In this document: positions 53,924 through 62,693 of the stretch, piece after piece
How positions within the stretch are numbered: the first letter of the stretch is position 1
Layout: each line of letters begins with the position of its first letter
The notes under the pieces: model-generated
Database searches by the model: none
Seen by the model: the letters and a program-made list of their open reading frames with translations, nothing else
Told to the model about the DNA's origin: nothing
Assembly: GCA_942636505.2 (NCBI GenBank)
Contig: CALOGB020000129.1
Span: 151,158 to 215,157 of the forward strand
From: an uncultured bacterium
GTDB lineage: Bacteria; Pseudomonadota; Alphaproteobacteria; Sphingomonadales; Sphingomonadaceae
Direction: 5' to 3'
Length of the DNA: 64,000 nt
Program-made: the position numbers and the translations under genes

Positions 53924-55056
53924 GCGCGCTCCAGCACAGTCGCGATGCCTTGACCCCCACCGATGCACTGCGTGGCGAGCGCATACCGCCCACCCTCGCG
54001 CGCCAGCAGCGCGGCCGCCTTGCCGACGATCCGCGCGCCGGTCGCGCCGAGCGGATGACCGATCGCGATCGCGCCGCCATCGAGGTTGATCGTCTCGTCC
54101 TTCAGCCCGAGATCGCGGATGCAGGCGATCGCCTGGCTCGCGAACGCCTCGTTGATCTCGACCACGTCGAGGTCTGCAACGGTGATCCCGGCACGCTCCA
54201 GCGCCTTCTTCGACGCACCGATCGGGCCAAGCCCCATCGTCTCGGGCGCGCAACCCGACACGCCGATCGACTTAATCCGCGCTAGGATCGTCAGCCCGTG
54301 CTTCTTGGCGAACTCTTCCGAGGTGACGAGCACCGCAGACGCGCCATCCGTCAGCGGCGACGACGTACCAGCGGTCACCGAGCCGTGCGCGCTGAACGCA
54401 GGCTTCAGGCCGGCGAGCGCTTCGGTGGTCGTGCCCGCGCGGATCGTGCCGTCCTGGCTGACCGGGCCTGCCTTGGTCTGGATCGTCACGATCTCGTCGC
54501 TCAGCCGGCCATCGGCCCGCGCCGCGGCGGCCTTGTCCTGGCTCTTCACCGCGAACGCATCCTGCTCGGCGCGCGTGATCTGGTAGTTGCGCGCGACGTT
54601 CTCGGCGGTCTCGCCCATGCCCATGTACGCGCCGGCGCTCTTCTTCGCGAGCTCAGGGTTGGGGAGGGGGTTGTAGCCGCCCATCGGCACGCGGCTCATC
54701 GATTCGAGGCCCGCGCAGATGAACGCCTCGCCAGCACCGACCGCGATCTGACCGTAGGCGATGTGGATCGCGCTCATCGACGAGCCGCAGAACCGGTTGA
54801 CCGTCATGCCGCCGACCGAAATCGGCAGGTCGGCGATCTGTGCGATCAGCTTGGCGACGTTGAGGCCCTGCTCGCCTTCGGGGAAGGCGCAACCGAGGAT
54901 GATGTCCTCGATCTCGGCCGGATCCACGCCGGTCTTGTCGAGCAACCCGCGAATCGTCTGCGCGGCGAGATCGTCCGGACGGACACGGGCGAGCTCGCCC
55001 TTGCCGGCGAGGTGGAACGGCGAACGGGCGTACCCGGCGATGACGACGTTGGTCAC
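53920..55056 (-). CDS. fadA: Acetyl-CoA acyltransferase (thiolase)
   Basis: 378 residues from GTG 55056, with AGAGGAT upstream. It releases acetyl-CoA in the last step of beta-oxidation. The nucleophilic Cys is in NRFCGSSMSAIHIA, the conserved NEAFASQA and GGAIAIGHPLGATGARIVGKAA follow, and the second active-site Cys is in TQCIGGGQGIATV. It is first in the fadA-fadN operon. The gene is divergent from fadD, and a dyad between them probably binds the MerR regulator. Confidence 0.94.
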   Translation of the reverse strand: MTNVVIAGYARSPFHLAGKGELARVRPDDLAAQTIRGLLDKTGVDPAEIEDIILGCAFPEGEQGLNVAKLIAQIADLPISVGGMTVNRFCGSSMSAIHIAYGQIAVGAGEAFICAGLESMSRVPMGGYNPLPNPELAKKSAGAYMGMGETAENVARNYQITRAEQDAFAVKSQDKAAAARADGRLSDEIVTIQTKAGPVSQDGTIRAGTTTEALAGLKPAFSAHGSVTAGTSSPLTDGASAVLVTSEEFAKKHGLTILARIKSIGVSGCAPETMGLGPIGASKKALERAGITVADLDVVEINEAFASQAIACIRDLGLKDETINLDGGAIAIGHPLGATGARIVGKAAALLAREGGRYALATQCIGGGQGIATVLERA

Positions 55057-55121
55057 GATGATCCTCTCATATTGCGGTCGACCCGGTTAACGCTTGCGGG
55101 TTACCCTTAAGGTGCGATAAC

Positions 55122-55141
55122 TCACCTTTACGTCAAGGTGA
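55122..55141. promoter_or_regulatory. Candidate MerR-type operator between fadA and fadD
   Basis: A perfect dyad, TCACCTT and AAGGTGA, with 6 bases between the arms. It sits in the 131-bp divergent gap. MerR regulators bind about 20-bp dyads within promoters, which suits this site. It probably controls both fadAN and fadD-merR. Confidence 0.6.
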
Positions 55142-55187
55142 AGCGGCCGACAATATGGCTTACGCACACTGAGCAATGGAGAGCGAG

Positions 55188-56867
55188 ATGCAGGACACTT
55201 CCGGGGGCAAGGCGATCGGCGTTCCGCTGCTGGGCGAGCCGCGGCTGCTGGGCGACATGCTCGATGCGTCGGTGCAGCGGTTCGGGTCGCGCAACGTGCT
55301 CGACTTCATGGGCCGGACGCTGACCTATGCCGAGCTCGGCGAGTCGGTAGATCGGGCGGCGCGGGGGCTCCAGAACATGGGCGTCGTGAAGGGAACGCGC
55401 GTCGCGCTATGCCTGCCGAACACGCCTTATTATCCGATCCTGTTCTTCGCGATCCTCAAGGCGGGGGGTGTCGTCGTCAACGTCAACCCGCTCTATGTCG
55501 AGCGCGAGCTAGCGCATCTGCTCGAAGACTCCGGCGCGACGATCATCGCCACCTGCGACATCGCCGAGATCCACGCACGCGTCCTCAAGGTCGCGGGGCA
55601 GATGGGCGTGAAGCACGTCATCACCTGCCCGATCGCAGGCGCGTTGCCGACGTTGAAGTCGATCGCCTACCGCATCTTCAAGCGCGCCGAGATTGGTCAT
55701 GCGCCGAGCGATGCGCGCCATTCCACGTTCGACTCGCTGCTCAAGGCAAAGGGCGCGCCTGCTCCGGTTGTCGTTTCCCCGGACGAGGTCGCGGTGCTGC
55801 AATATACCGGCGGCACCACCGGCGAACCCAAGGCGGCGATGCTCAGCCACGCCAATCTCGTCGCGAACGCTGATGCGATGGTCGTGTTCGTCGGCGGCGA
55901 GCAGCCGCACCAGGACCGCGTGCTCGGCGCGCTGCCGCTGTTCCACGTCTTCGCGCTTACCACCGTGCTGACCTATTCGATCCGCACAGGCGCGGAGATG
56001 ATCCTGCTGCCGCGCTTCGAATTGCAGCAACTGCTCAAGACGATCGACCGCACCAAGCCCAGCTATTTCCCCGCGGTGCCGACGATCTACGCGGCAATCA
56101 CCACCGCGGCGGAGACGCAAAAGATCGATCTGTCCTCGATCCACGCCTGCATTTCCGGCGGCGCACCGCTGCCGGCGGAGGTGCGGATCGCGTTCGAGGC
56201 GGCAACCGGTGCGAAGTTATGCGAGGGCTATGGCCTGTCGGAAGCCTCGCCGATCATCACCTGCAACCCGATCGATGGCCTCAACAAGCCCGGCTCCGCG
56301 GGGCTGCCCTTTCCCGGGACGACGATCGAGATCCGCGACCGTGAGGATCCGACCCGGTTGCTGCCCGTCGGCGAGAATGGCGAGATCTGCGCGCGGGGAC
56401 CGCAGATCACGCAAGGCTATTGGCACAAACCCGCCGCCACCGCCGACCTGTTCGCGGACGGCGCGCTGCGTACCGGCGACGTCGGGCATCTCGACGCGGA
56501 CGGCTATTTGTTCATCGTCGACCGGATTAAGGACCTGATCCTCGCCGGCGGCTACAACGTCTATCCGCGCGTGATCGAGGAGGCGCTGTACGAACACCCC
56601 GCGGTGCTCGAAGCGGTGGTGATCGGCGTGCCCGACAAGTACCGCGGGCAGGCGCCGAAAGCGTTCGTCGTGCTGGCCGAAGGTACGGTCGCTACCCCGC
56701 TCGAACTGCGCGATTTTCTCCGCGACAAGATCAGCAAGATCGAGCTTCCCCGCGAGGTAGAAATCCGCGACAGTCTGCCCAAGACGCTGATCGGCAAGCT
56801 ATCCAAAAAGGAACTTGTCGCTGAAGAGACCGTAAAGGCGTCGGAGGCGAGGGGAGTGGACGCGTGA
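55188..56867 (+). CDS. fadD: Long-chain fatty acid-CoA ligase
   Basis: 559 residues from ATG 55188, chosen because GGAGAG is seven to ten bases upstream; an in-frame ATG at 55176 lacks such a site. It activates fatty acids to acyl-CoA at the inner membrane. The AMP-binding loop is LQYTGGTTGEPKAAMLSHANLV. Downstream are YGLSEASPIITCNP, LRTGDVGHLDADGYLFIVDRIKDLILAGGYNVYPRVIEE and the C-terminal catalytic Lys in PKTLIGKLSKKEL. The stop overlaps the merR start (GTGA), so both are cotranscribed. Confidence 0.94.
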   Translation: MQDTSGGKAIGVPLLGEPRLLGDMLDASVQRFGSRNVLDFMGRTLTYAELGESVDRAARGLQNMGVVKGTRVALCLPNTPYYPILFFAILKAGGVVVNVNPLYVERELAHLLEDSGATIIATCDIAEIHARVLKVAGQMGVKHVITCPIAGALPTLKSIAYRIFKRAEIGHAPSDARHSTFDSLLKAKGAPAPVVVSPDEVAVLQYTGGTTGEPKAAMLSHANLVANADAMVVFVGGEQPHQDRVLGALPLFHVFALTTVLTYSIRTGAEMILLPRFELQQLLKTIDRTKPSYFPAVPTIYAAITTAAETQKIDLSSIHACISGGAPLPAEVRIAFEAATGAKLCEGYGLSEASPIITCNPIDGLNKPGSAGLPFPGTTIEIRDREDPTRLLPVGENGEICARGPQITQGYWHKPAATADLFADGALRTGDVGHLDADGYLFIVDRIKDLILAGGYNVYPRVIEEALYEHPAVLEAVVIGVPDKYRGQAPKAFVVLAEGTVATPLELRDFLRDKISKIELPREVEIRDSLPKTLIGKLSKKELVAEETVKASEARGVDA

Positions 56868-57256
56868 ACGACCGACAGGACGATCTTACCGGCATACAGG
56901 AGGTGTCGCGCATGCTCGGCGTGAGCGCGCGAACGTTGCGGTTCTACGAGGACAAGGGGCTGATCGAGCCCTGCCGGATCGGCACGACGCGGGTCTACAC
57001 GCGACGCGAAGTGGCCCGGATGCAGTTGATCCTGCGTGGGAAGCGTCTCGGTTTCACGCTGCGCGACATCGAGGAGTTCCTCGACCTCTACGACGCCGAC
57101 CCGCAGCATGTGGAACAGATGCGCGCGCTGGCCGAACGCTGTCGCCAGCGGATCGACCTGCTCGACGCGCAACGCGAGGCGATCGTCCAGACGCGGGATG
57201 AGTTGGAGAAGATCGAGCAGGAGGCACTGGCGCGGATACCGGCCGGGTCGATCTGA
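56864..57256 (+). CDS. MerR-family regulator of fatty acid degradation
   Basis: 130 residues starting at GTG 56864. The N-terminal winged helix is GIQEVSRMLGVSARTLRFYEDKGLI, followed by RVYTRREVARMQLILRGKRLGFTLRDIEEFLDLY and a long coiled-coil dimerisation helix (about 85-125). It lacks the Cys metal-binding residues of metal sensors, which fits metabolite-sensing members such as LiuR/PsrA-like regulators of acyl-CoA use. Its coupling to fadD and the dyad upstream of fadD indicate local control of fadD and fadAN. Confidence 0.9.
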   Translation: MNDRQDDLTGIQEVSRMLGVSARTLRFYEDKGLIEPCRIGTTRVYTRREVARMQLILRGKRLGFTLRDIEEFLDLYDADPQHVEQMRALAERCRQRIDLLDAQREAIVQTRDELEKIEQEALARIPAGSI

Positions 57257-57326
57257 CACCTGCGATTGCTCGTAAGGAATGAGTGTCAACCAATTGAAAC
57301 CGATACGATCCCAACACAATCCACCC

Positions 57327-57423
57327 CCCCGGCGAAGGCCGGGGCCCAGTTGGAAAGGTGGTCGTAACGACGCGCAGCGCTGATTAGCAACGTCTCCCAA
57401 CTGGGCCCCGGCCTCCGCCGGGG
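57327..57423. repeat. Palindromic intergenic element, type A copy 2
   Basis: Arms of 27 bp (57327-57353 and 57397-57423) with one mismatch, outer end CCCCGGCGAAGG and inner end CCAGTTGG, around a 43-nt loop. The loop also resembles copy 1 (both share CGTAACG near the left arm). It lies in the 342-bp convergent gap between merR and phoX. Confidence 0.92.
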
Positions 57424-57457
57424 AGGGGCGCATTGTAAAAGTCCGACATCCCTTACA

Positions 57458-57581
57458 ATCCTCCCCCGACAGGGGGAGGTGGCTGGCACTTGCCAGACGG
57501 AGGGGGCGGAAAGGGAAACCGCTGTTGCGCATCCTCCCCCTCCGTCACCTTGGGTGCCACCTCCCCCTTGCGGGGGAGGAT
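57458..57581. repeat. GC-rich palindromic intergenic element, type B copy 2
   Basis: Two hairpin blocks ending ATCCTCCCCC and GGGGGAGGAT, with the same internal GGCACTTGCCAGACGGAGG motif, in inverted orientation, as copy 1 at 5117-5240. It directly follows a type A element, so the merR-phoX gap consists almost wholly of these two repeats. No gene is present in this gap. Confidence 0.9.
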
Positions 57582-57598
57582 AGTAGGGGCTTTCGAGC

Positions 57599-60073
57599 TT
57601 AAAGCCCCACGACACCCCCATCGGTCTTCGTGATCACGATCGTCGCGGACCGCGGCCGCGAAGGAGCCGTCACCGCGCCCGCCTGGTTGGCAGGCCAGCT
57701 GCTCGTGATGTTGGTCGGCCCGCCATTCTCACCCGGATGCTGAATGTTCACGAACAGCGACCGCCCATCCGGCGTCGTATGGATACCGGTGATCTCGCAC
57801 TCCTTCGGCCCGACCAGGAAGCGGCGCAGCGCCGCCCCAGGTGCCTTGCCGACGCGCGTCGTCACCGAGCCGGTCGCCGCACCGATCGTGTTGGTCACCG
57901 TCCGCGTGCCGCCGTCGTTGACGATCCCCGGTACCGAGGCGAGCAGCATGCAGTTGGTGACGTCCGTGAATGCGCCGTCATCCGTCTCGATCCACATCAC
58001 CGGTGCGATCGTCCCCGAAGCATTGCTCGGCAGGCCGAACCACAGGCCGTCGGGCGACGAGAAGTCGTTGGTCGCATCGAGACCCGACAGGTTGATGTTG
58101 GTCGCATCCAGATCGGAGCCGGCACCGAACGCATAGATGTCCCAAGCGAACGTCGTTGCCTCGGATGTGTCACCGGTCTCGCGCAGGCGGATGATGTGGC
58201 CGTTGGCGTTACCCGTGGTCTGGCCGCCCGTGGTCTTGGGATCGACATACGCGCGCGGGTTGGGCGCGTCCGCGGTAGCCACCGTGCGCGACGAGTTGTT
58301 GGTGAGCGTGCAATACATCTCGCCGGTCGCCGGATTGACTGCGGTCCACTCCGGACGATCCATCCGCGTCGCACCCAGAGCATCCGCTGCCAGTCGCGTG
58401 TTGATCAACACATCTACCTGGCTGGAGAACGGGTAGGCTGCGTTGGCGGAGGTGAGGGGCCCTTGGCCGAACACCAGTGGGAGCCACTGACCGCTGCCAT
58501 CCGCCGCGAGCTTCGCGACGTAAAGCGTTCCAGCATCGAGATACTTGTCACCGATCGCGAGGCGGTTCGCGGCCGTCGCATCCGCCGCAGACCACGGCGT
58601 GGCCGACACGAACTTGTAGATATACTCGTTCTGCGCATCGTCGCCCATGTAGAAGGCCGGCTTCACGCCCGCGATCGTCCGGCCGATCTGGCAGCCTTCG
58701 TGGTTCATGCGACCGAGCGCGGTCCGCTTGCGCGGCGTCGAAGCTGCGTCGAACGGATCGATCTCGACCACCCAGCCGTACTGGAAGATCTCGTTGCGGA
58801 AATCGCCCGTGCCGTCGGCCGGCGCGCTGGCCTGTGCGGTGATGTTCCAGCGCGAGTAGAGCGTGCTGGTCGTGTCCGTTGGCGTCACCGTCGACCAGCC
58901 ATAGTTACCGCCGGTGTTGCTCTCGCCCTTGCCGTAGCGCGTCAGCGAGGTGTTCGCCTTGACGCCCACCGGGCCAGTTGCCGCGCGCCGCGCCGCGTCG
59001 CCGACTTCGCGCTTGAAATAGCCGACCCAGTTCTCTTCATTCGTCAGGTATGTGTGCCAAGGCATTGTACCGTTGGCACAATTATTGATCGTGCCGCGGC
59101 CCGTGGTGGCATCCGGCGAGTAGCGCGTCTTGAGGCTGTCGGCACCGCGCACAGGGCCCGAGAAGCTCATCGGCGTCAGCGGGGTAATACGGCGGTTGAA
59201 GGACGACGCGGTTGTGTAGCTCCAGGCGGCGGCGCGGTTGACCTCGATCACCGATACGCCGTGGCACTCCATCTCCTTCAGCGCTTCGGCTTCGGGACGG
59301 GCGCCTGCGGTCGTGGTCGGGCCGTTCGGATGGAGATAGGCTTGGGTGATGTTCTCATGGTTGAGCACGAGCAGGCCGCGCGTGTTGCCGTTGGCGTCCG
59401 GCGTACCGGTGGCGGACATGCCGAAATAGCTCATGCCGTCATGATGATCGCCCGCGCGCTTCGAGAATGTCGCGTCGGTACCGTCATTGGCATAGGCGCC
59501 GACACCGCTGCCGATCGGATCGCCGAGCCGGTACAGCACCGTCACCGCGTAACCCGCAGGCACGGCAACGACATCCGCAAGGCTCTTCGCAACGGCCGTG
59601 AAGCCCAACGAGGCCGCGCCGACGGTCACGCTGGTCGTCGCGCTGACCGAACCGCTGGCCGATACCGCGGTGAACTGGAAGCTGAGGACGGTACCGGCAG
59701 CAGCACCCGGTACGACGAAGGTCGCGGTGGCGGTCGAGGCACCGGCGAGCGTGACGGCGGGGCCGGCAGTCTGGGTCCAGGTCACGCTGTCGACCTGGCC
59801 GATCGCTGCGCCGGTCAGCGTCGCGACGCGACCCGCGGTCGAGCTGCCGCCGGCAGTCGCCGTCACCGTAACGGGGCTTGAGCCGTTGCCGTCATTGTCG
59901 TCGTCGCACCCGGTCAGCAACATGCCACCGAACACCGCCGCGGCGGTTGCGGACATGCCGCCCATCAAGGTCTGGCGACGCGAATAGCGCGACTCGATCA
60001 GGTCGTTGATATGCGGATTGGCGGTCGGGTTGGTGTCGATATCGCCGTCGGTATAGATGGTCTCGAACGTCAT
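57599..60073 (-). CDS. phoX: PhoX-family alkaline phosphatase (DUF839), Tat-exported
   Basis: 824 residues. The N-terminus has a twin-arginine signal (SRRQTLMGGMSATAAAVFGGMLL) ending in TGC, a possible lipobox. An Ig/cadherin-like insert (about 70-155, with VTVTATAGGSSTAG repeats) precedes the catalytic region. The PhoX region has GDHHDGMSYFG, RGLLVLNHENIT, ECHGVSVIEVNR, RMNHEGCQIG and the Ca/Fe-binding stretches CTLTNNSSR and SPDGLWFG. It splits phosphate from organic esters outside the cytoplasm. It lies 50 bp after a TonB receptor on the same strand, so the two form one unit, probably under Pho control. Confidence 0.92.
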   Translation of the reverse strand: MTFETIYTDGDIDTNPTANPHINDLIESRYSRRQTLMGGMSATAAAVFGGMLLTGCDDDNDGNGSSPVTVTATAGGSSTAGRVATLTGAAIGQVDSVTWTQTAGPAVTLAGASTATATFVVPGAAAGTVLSFQFTAVSASGSVSATTSVTVGAASLGFTAVAKSLADVVAVPAGYAVTVLYRLGDPIGSGVGAYANDGTDATFSKRAGDHHDGMSYFGMSATGTPDANGNTRGLLVLNHENITQAYLHPNGPTTTAGARPEAEALKEMECHGVSVIEVNRAAAWSYTTASSFNRRITPLTPMSFSGPVRGADSLKTRYSPDATTGRGTINNCANGTMPWHTYLTNEENWVGYFKREVGDAARRAATGPVGVKANTSLTRYGKGESNTGGNYGWSTVTPTDTTSTLYSRWNITAQASAPADGTGDFRNEIFQYGWVVEIDPFDAASTPRKRTALGRMNHEGCQIGRTIAGVKPAFYMGDDAQNEYIYKFVSATPWSAADATAANRLAIGDKYLDAGTLYVAKLAADGSGQWLPLVFGQGPLTSANAAYPFSSQVDVLINTRLAADALGATRMDRPEWTAVNPATGEMYCTLTNNSSRTVATADAPNPRAYVDPKTTGGQTTGNANGHIIRLRETGDTSEATTFAWDIYAFGAGSDLDATNINLSGLDATNDFSSPDGLWFGLPSNASGTIAPVMWIETDDGAFTDVTNCMLLASVPGIVNDGGTRTVTNTIGAATGSVTTRVGKAPGAALRRFLVGPKECEITGIHTTPDGRSLFVNIQHPGENGGPTNITSSWPANQAGAVTAPSRPRSATIVITKTDGGVVGL

Positions 60074-60123
60074 GCTTGGTCCCCCCGGGGATTGTTGCGT
60101 GGTAGTAGAACGGTACGTGAGCG

Positions 60124-62523
60124 CTAGAATTTCGCGCCCAGCTCGACGCCGTAGAAGCGCGGCTCGCCGGCGATGTAGGTCGGGATGCCGAAGCCGCCGC
60201 CGGTGTTGCCCGCGTCGATCAGGTAGCGCTTGTTGGTCGCATTCCGGACGAAGCCGCCGACGCTGTAGCGGCCCTGCGCGAACTCGATCCCGGCGCGGGC
60301 ATTGACCAGCGTGTAGCCGGGCGTGCTGATCGCGGGGTTGTTCGGCAGCTCGAAAAACGCCTTGGTGCGGTAGGTGACGCTCGGCGTGGCATAGACCGTC
60401 GCGCCGCCGACCGGCAGGCGAAGGATCACACCGCCCGACGCGGTCGTGTCCGGCTGAAGGCGGAAGCGGTTGCCGGCGAATACGCCGTTCGCCGCTTCGT
60501 CGCCGATACCGCCGTCGATGTACGAAAATGTCCCGAATACCGAGAGATACGAGGCGAGCTTCAGATTACCTTCGAGCTCTACGCCAAGGTTCTTGGCCGA
60601 TCCGGCGCTCTGCGTCGTGGTCACGCCGTTGTTCGTCACCGACACCTGGAAGCCGTCATAGGTCTGGTAGAAGACGGATGCCGCGCCGCTGAACGGGCCG
60701 ACGCGTCCCTTGATGCCGCCTTCGTAGTTCCAGACGTTCTCCTGCGGGACGACCTGCAGGTTGGGACCGACGCCGAACGCGGTGCGCTGCGCGGCGAGCT
60801 GGACCACCGGCGAACGGCGCCCCTTGCTGATCGTCGCGTAGAGATTGACCGCGTCGTTGAGCTTCAACAGCGCGTTGAAGCGCGGCAGGATCGCGGTGAA
60901 GCTCTTTTCCGCGACGAACTTGTTGCCGTTGGTGTTGGCCGTGCCGAGCAGGCTCGACTGGATGCCGAGCGCTGCCAGGATCACCGAGTTCGGTTGGACC
61001 GACGAATAGCCCGACTGGCGGTCCTCGATCAGGATGCGCGCGCCCGCGGTCAGTTCGAGCGCAGGCACGGGAATGTACGTTGCGTCAGCGAACACCGAAT
61101 ACGTGTCGTTGTTGCCGTAGTTCGTGAACTCCGCGGCGTAAGGTATTGCCGTTGCACGACCCCCCGTAAGCGCTGCGGTTGCGCGCGTTGCGGGAACCGT
61201 GCCGTTCGGTGCGACGCATCCGGTCCCCGTCGGGATGCCAGCGCCGTTCAGCGCGGAGCGGATCGGGGCGTAGGCGGGCGTGACCGAGCAGGCGAGGTAC
61301 GTGCCTTCTTCGGTCGCGAACGGAACGCGCTGGAAGCCGTTCTCGAAGAACGCGTTCCAGCCGACCGAGGCGCGGTACTTCGGCCCTTCGAAGGCGAAGC
61401 GGCTCTCATGGCTCCACTGGTCGCCCTTCGCGTCTTCGGCGAACTCGAGATACGCAGCGGGGCCACCATCGGCGTCGAACACTTCAAGCGCGTCGAACTT
61501 GCGATACCCGTTGACGGTGGTGAAGGTGATGCCCGGCGACAGCTCCGCGGTGATCGTCAGGTTCGCGTCATAGACGTTGCGGTCGAGACCGAGCTTGCGC
61601 GCGCCGAGTGCGGTTGCGCTGTACGGCGAGCCCGAAAGTTCCGCATAGCCATAGTCGCCAGTCTGGCCGCCGGTCGGGGCATGCGCGCGGCTTTTGAACG
61701 CGGTGCCGGGGTTGCGCTGTCCGTCATACGTCAGGACGAGGTCGGCGGTGATGCTGTCGCTCGGGCGATAGCGGAGCGAGCCGCGGATGCCGCGCTGGTC
61801 CTGGCCGTTCAGATCGTCCTGGTCGACGCCGCCCTGGTTCTGGTTCGGCACGTTCGCGTCGCCCGCGATGTTGCGGACGTAACCCTTGCGATATTTATAC
61901 GCGAAGGCGATGCGACCGGCGAGCACGTCGTTGCCGGCATTCAGGAAGCCCGACACCTGGGTACGGTCGAAATTGCCGTACGTGCCGTTGATCGCGCCCG
62001 ATACTCCGGCCTCCGGCTTGGCCGAGACGAGGCTGATCGCGCCGACCGCAGCCGCGGTGCCGAACAGGGTCGCCTGCGGACCCTTCACGACTTCGATCCG
62101 CGAGAGATCGAACAGATCCTGATACGCGCCGCGCGAACGGCTGATGTCGATGCCGTTGTAGTAGAGCGTTACGCGGGCGCCCTGCTGCGACGAGCCGTTG
62201 TCCGACGTGATGCCGCGGATCACGAAGCCGGGGTTGTTGGCGCTCTGCTCCTGGATCTGGAGGCCGGGAATATAGGCAGCGACTTCGCTCAACGAGTTGA
62301 CGCCGATCGACGCCATGCGGGCGCCGGTCAGCGCGGTGACGGTGATGGGAACGTCTTCGATGCGCTGTTCGCGCTTCTGCGCGGTGACGACGATCTCGTC
62401 GTCCGACGTTGCAGCCTCGGTTTCGGCTTGGGCGGTCGTTGGGGAGCCGGCTTGTGCGAGCGCCATGGTCGAGCAGGTCGTGGCGAGCGTCGCAACTGCG
62501 AGCCGCGTGAAGATACGTGTCAT
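60124..62523 (-). CDS. TonB-dependent receptor linked to phosphatase genes
   Basis: 799 residues with a signal peptide (LAVATLATTCSTMALAQ). The TonB box area is DDEIVVTAQKREQRIEDVPITVTAL, typical of sphingomonad receptors. The plug has IEVVKGPQATLFGTAAAVGAISLV, and the barrel ends PRFYGVELGAKF. It is cotranscribed with phoX and divergent from phoD. A Pho-box-like site lies about 62 bp ahead of its start. It probably imports a phosphate ester or phosphorylated compound when phosphate is low; this is inferred from context only. Confidence 0.9.
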   Translation of the reverse strand: MTRIFTRLAVATLATTCSTMALAQAGSPTTAQAETEAATSDDEIVVTAQKREQRIEDVPITVTALTGARMASIGVNSLSEVAAYIPGLQIQEQSANNPGFVIRGITSDNGSSQQGARVTLYYNGIDISRSRGAYQDLFDLSRIEVVKGPQATLFGTAAAVGAISLVSAKPEAGVSGAINGTYGNFDRTQVSGFLNAGNDVLAGRIAFAYKYRKGYVRNIAGDANVPNQNQGGVDQDDLNGQDQRGIRGSLRYRPSDSITADLVLTYDGQRNPGTAFKSRAHAPTGGQTGDYGYAELSGSPYSATALGARKLGLDRNVYDANLTITAELSPGITFTTVNGYRKFDALEVFDADGGPAAYLEFAEDAKGDQWSHESRFAFEGPKYRASVGWNAFFENGFQRVPFATEEGTYLACSVTPAYAPIRSALNGAGIPTGTGCVAPNGTVPATRATAALTGGRATAIPYAAEFTNYGNNDTYSVFADATYIPVPALELTAGARILIEDRQSGYSSVQPNSVILAALGIQSSLLGTANTNGNKFVAEKSFTAILPRFNALLKLNDAVNLYATISKGRRSPVVQLAAQRTAFGVGPNLQVVPQENVWNYEGGIKGRVGPFSGAASVFYQTYDGFQVSVTNNGVTTTQSAGSAKNLGVELEGNLKLASYLSVFGTFSYIDGGIGDEAANGVFAGNRFRLQPDTTASGGVILRLPVGGATVYATPSVTYRTKAFFELPNNPAISTPGYTLVNARAGIEFAQGRYSVGGFVRNATNKRYLIDAGNTGGGFGIPTYIAGEPRFYGVELGAKF

Positions 62524-62585
62524 TAAGTCCCCCGTGTCGTTGCCGCCGCACTACGGGGACGAGGTGACGTTTCGATGGCGTCTTC

Positions 62586-62603
62586 ATGAAAGCAAAATGA
62601 CTA
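62586..62603 (-). promoter_or_regulatory. Pho-box-like site for the receptor-phoX operon
   Basis: On the minus strand the site reads TAGTCAT-TTTG-CTTTCAT, two 7-mers separated by 4 bases. Compared with the PhoB half-site CTGTCAT these match 5 and 6 of 7 positions. The site is about 62 bp before the receptor ATG, a normal distance for PhoB activation. Confidence 0.6.
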
Positions 62604-62605
62604 TT

Positions 62606-62623
62606 CCGTAACGGCGCTGTCAC
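62606..62623 (+). promoter_or_regulatory. Pho-box-like site for phoD
   Basis: On the plus strand the site reads CCGTAAC-GGCG-CTGTCAC. The second half-site matches the consensus CTGTCAC exactly and the first matches about 5 of 7 positions. It is 70 bp before the phoD start and two bases from the opposite site, giving a back-to-back pair. Confidence 0.62.
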
Positions 62624-62693
62624 ATCGTTGCCGCCGGGGTGTCTTCGATCGCGGCTAGCAGGCGGGCAACACCCGTTACGAAAGTCCGAGACG

